Below are positions 61,957-64,000 of a stretch of DNA of 64,000 nt, in pieces. This DNA comes from Collimonas antrihumi (GTDB taxonomy: Bacteria; Pseudomonadota; Gammaproteobacteria; Burkholderiales; Burkholderiaceae_D), in NCBI RefSeq assembly GCF_018304965.1, contig NZ_JAGQED010000012.1, forward strand, positions 44,163 through 108,162, given 5' to 3'. The notes beneath the pieces are model-generated. The model saw nothing but the letters and a program-made list of their open reading frames with translations. It ran no database searches and was not told the DNA's origin. Made by a program: the position numbers and the translations under genes. Numbering within the stretch: the stretch's first letter is position 1; every line of letters begins with the position of its first letter.

Positions 61957-62559
61957 TTGTTATATCTACTCGATACTTGCACATACTTGCGGCTCGCATA
62001 CAGCATTCATCCCTTACTTGGGCAGCAATATATTCTTCCACCGGAGACTGCGCAGGTTACTTCTGAAGTCCATACCGAGTGGGCAAAACAGCCAAAATTG
62101 AAAAGCAAGTTCCATTGGCCGGACGAGGCTCAGTATGTCGAAAACCGGTCTGCGAATCTGACATCGTTCGTGACGTTACGCGACAAGCAGCCAACTAATA
62201 TTATGCTAATGCGGAAGAATATTCGGAGACATGCCGAAATGTCTTGGCGCGCCATAAAGGACAACGGACACACAATCCCCTCGCCAACTGATTGTGCCGT
62301 TCTTGCCCACGTTTACGTACTGACAAACGATGGCATGCCCACTGTAGCCGTCAGTGACGATGGTGGTATGGGCTTCATCGCAAAAGAGTTGGCAATTCCT
62401 TTCATTACGTCACTTGACCTCGTCCATCGCATGTTCACTCTCCGTACGCGGACAGTGACTCAGATCAAAGCGATTGCCGGCTATTTGGACTATCAAGACG
62501 ACTTGCCGCGTAACTGGCGAGACGATGGCAATCGCTTCTTTGGCATCGAACTTCCTTAG
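61957..62559 (+). CDS. PIN-domain nuclease-like protein (toxin candidate), TTG start
   Basis: A 200-residue protein starting at TTG 61957, the only in-frame start after a stop at 61930. It begins MLYLLDTCTYLRLAYS; acidic residues fit a PIN active site: D6, E37 or E41, D112 (SPTDCAVLAH) and D134/D135 (AVSDDGGMG). PIN toxins cleave RNA. Partner is the preceding XRE-ImmA protein. It resembles the DUF4411-type partners of ImmA proteins in layout, but I could not match it to that family by sequence. Confidence 0.78.
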   Translation: MLYLLDTCTYLRLAYSIHPLLGQQYILPPETAQVTSEVHTEWAKQPKLKSKFHWPDEAQYVENRSANLTSFVTLRDKQPTNIMLMRKNIRRHAEMSWRAIKDNGHTIPSPTDCAVLAHVYVLTNDGMPTVAVSDDGGMGFIAKELAIPFITSLDLVHRMFTLRTRTVTQIKAIAGYLDYQDDLPRNWRDDGNRFFGIELP

Positions 62560-62624
62560 AGGGCATCTCGGGCCAGCATCATGCGGGGAACTGGCGATTT
62601 ACGATTGAATGTCTGATTCAACGA

Positions 62625-62650
62625 GGCTCCGAAAGGGGGCCTTTCTTATT
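62625..62650 (+). terminator. Rho-independent terminator after the PIN gene
   Basis: GGCTCC (62625-62630) / GGGGCC (62636-62641) with one G-U pair, loop GAAAG, followed by TTTCTTATT. It lies 65 bp past the PIN-gene stop and closes the pair. Confidence 0.7.
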
Positions 62651-62704
62651 TCTGACACCTCCTTCAGAATACGGTCGCATCGATAACCAAAACAACAACC
62701 TGCG

Positions 62705-63349
62705 ATGTTCAGATTTTTTGCATCATTCCTGACGAAAATGGCATCCCGTTTTAAAGGGATAGCCTACGCTACCAAGAGCGGACTGACGGATAAGGATCTG
62801 CACAGTGATGCATGGATCATTGCCAATGAAATTGGCGAGAAACGCGGCCGCGAAGTTGACTTCTCTGACCCGGACGACCAAGAATTGGTTCTCTCGCAGG
62901 TGTACAAGCAGAACATGCGGCGGCGTGACTGGCGCTTGCGTAGCGCGATTCGCATTGACCAGGATCGGGGGAGCGAGGACGGTGCAATCAAGTGGTCGGA
63001 GCGTCTTCCTGCGCATGCATCCTCAGACCCGTTGGTGTCATTGCTACTACGGGAATCGGCATTCGATGCTGACGTAATGCTGACCTCCAGCTATTCGCAA
63101 GCCGCAGCTTATGTCGTGGTGTTCGTGCACTTCGAGAACAACCGGCAGGAGGTTTGTAGCCATCTCGCAGTGTCCGACGGAACGCTTTCACGCCGAGTAA
63201 CTTTCGCAGGGGACACCGTAAGGGTGCAGCCTTCGTTGTTCGACCGTATTGAGCGGATAGGCGTCAGCTTTATGCCGCAACCTGGCCGGCAATACGCTGT
63301 AAGAGTAGAGCCGCAGTACGCCGCTACCCAATGGGGGTGGGAGTTCTAA
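62705..63349 (+). CDS. Unknown protein of an accessory region
   Basis: A 214-residue soluble protein. The N-terminal part is helical and charged (LTDKDLHSDAWIIANEIGEK; DFSDPDDQELVLSQVYKQNM), the C-terminal half beta-rich (QAAAYVVVFVHFENNRQEVC; RVTFAGDTVRVQPSLFDRIE). It recalls hypothetical proteins from genomic islands of Burkholderiales, but I do not recognise a domain. Start may be 62705 or 62738; neither has a good ribosome-binding site. It follows the toxin-antitoxin-like pair after a terminator and lies 0.6 kb before an insertion sequence. Confidence 0.6.
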   Translation: MFRFFASFLTKMASRFKGIAYATKSGLTDKDLHSDAWIIANEIGEKRGREVDFSDPDDQELVLSQVYKQNMRRRDWRLRSAIRIDQDRGSEDGAIKWSERLPAHASSDPLVSLLLRESAFDADVMLTSSYSQAAAYVVVFVHFENNRQEVCSHLAVSDGTLSRRVTFAGDTVRVQPSLFDRIERIGVSFMPQPGRQYAVRVEPQYAATQWGWEF

Positions 63350-63422
63350 GTGGCCTTCCCATGGGATTTGTTTCACAGAGCCTTGATGCGGGTGTCATTG
63401 AGCGGATTGGCAGCTTTTGGCA

Positions 63423-63468
63423 TTTTGAGTACACAGTCCGGAATGTAGCGAGGTTTGTGTACTCAAAA
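63423..63468. repeat. 12-bp perfect inverted repeat
   Basis: TTTTGAGTACAC (63423-63434) and GTGTACTCAAAA (63457-63468) are separated by 22 bp. No T-run follows. It could be an operator or a recombination site. Confidence 0.75.
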
Positions 63469-63941
63469 CCGTTAGATGTCAAAGGACAACATTAGCCGGT
63501 ATGAAACATAAAGTCTATATTTCATGAGGCTTTCAAGGCATTTTGTGGATGTCATTGGACGGCTGTGGCCGACCAATTATTTCGATACAGAACCTAGTGA
63601 TAGCCTGAAATCCATTCATTTAATTAAGTCTGTTATAGATTTACTATATTTGTATGCCATCTTGTATGCCATAAATTGGAAGTGCATCGAATTATTCATA
63701 GATGGCTCAAAATTGAACCGTGCATCCCCGGGTATGAAATCGTAGACCGTTACGCGGATTACCTAGAGAGCGTGGTCAAGTGATCCGGCCTCCCTACCCC
63801 CTAGGTTTTTTTTTTGAGAAAAAATGCCTAAATTTTTTCTCATGTTTGCCCTATGCCATATCGCGCGCATGATACCCCCCCGTGCCAGAATAGATGTCGC
63901 CTCGATAGGAAATTAATCAACGGGGGCGCAAAGGAAATGAA
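63469..63941. other. Gene-poor junction before the insertion sequence
   Basis: A 73-codon frame (63524-63745) lacks a ribosome-binding site and recognisable features. An 11-bp inverted repeat TGAGAAAAAAT / ATTTTTTCTCA (63815-63825, 63832-63842) lies upstream of the transposase; the left end of the element is likely near 63782-63900 but its terminal repeat cannot be proved without the right end. Confidence 0.5.
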
Positions 63942-64000
63942 GTGGCAAGATACAGTGAAGCATTTAAGAACAGAGCAGTAGCCAGATTGTTACCACCTGA
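63942..64000 (+). mobile_element. Start of an insertion-sequence transposase (cut by the window edge)
   Basis: From GTG 63942, with AAGGA 7 nt upstream, the frame reads MARYSEAFKNRAVARLLPPE to the last base. This start is typical of HTH-containing first ORFs of IS3-like transposases (MARYSxxFKxxxVARLLPPE style, from memory). Only 59 bp are visible, so family and completeness are unknown. Confidence 0.75.

Noticed and set aside
63524..63745. 73-codon ORF before the insertion sequence
   Set aside because: No ribosome-binding site or recognisable family; AT-rich junction DNA.

Overview
The window looks like a chromosomal segment from a betaproteobacterium of the order Burkholderiales, family Oxalobacteraceae, most likely Collimonas or a close relative. 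This is inferred from gene content and codon usage; no 16S rRNA is present. Supporting traits are the rsmG/mnmG/parA block with consensus parS sites, a GTP-type PEP carboxykinase, a betaproteobacterial porin, a TctC/Bug receptor, a three-subunit FAD glucose dehydrogenase and two small RNAs carrying an anti-Shine-Dalgarno motif.

Layout, left to right. (1) 0-13.8 kb, replication-origin neighbourhood: parA (cut by the left edge), a LysE exporter, rsmG, mnmG, two parS sites, a TSUP permease, the branched-chain amino-acid ABC operon livG-livF-livK-livH-livM, a GMC oxidoreductase and its divergent LysR gene with an in-frame stop. Every intact gene up to 12.0 kb is on the minus strand. At 12.96-13.8 kb lies an AT-rich region with DnaA boxes and a duplicated module of AT-rich DNA, four TAG trinucleotides and a DnaA box, read here as oriC. 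(2) 13.8-24.6 kb: aspartate carbamoyltransferase with an extra N-terminal HTH-like segment, AsmA, a DUF3300 lipoprotein with low-complexity tail, putA with a divergent Lrp-type regulator, and an I78-inhibitor-like lipoprotein. (3) 24.6-42.8 kb, metabolism: M20 amidohydrolase, LacI regulator and FGGY gluconokinase, LysR regulator, two tiny ORFs, pckG, a hydroxyacid dehydrogenase, FAD glucose dehydrogenase gamma-alpha-beta, a single-domain asparaginase and an M3 peptidase. Four GTAG-headed REP-like palindromes sit between genes here and in region 2. (4) 42.9-52.3 kb, one transport and signalling locus: porin, iron/organic-solute type ABC transporter, TctC-like receptor, and a divergent TctDE-like two-component pair followed by a CsoR/RcnR-fold regulator. 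(5) 52.4-57.7 kb: a reduced type IV pilus operon (pilV, pilX, short pilY1, pilE) and a separate major-type pilin. (6) 57.8-64 kb, accessory: small proteins, an AI-2E-family permease, dodecin flanked by two copies of a probable sRNA, an XRE-ImmA/PIN toxin-antitoxin-like pair, an unknown protein, and the start of an insertion sequence at the right edge.

How the parts may work together: periplasmic glucose oxidation and gluconate phosphorylation (GDH, gluconokinase), proline and amino-acid use (put, liv, asparaginase) and gluconeogenesis (pckG) suggest a soil or rhizosphere heterotroph. No tRNA, rRNA or CRISPR array was seen.
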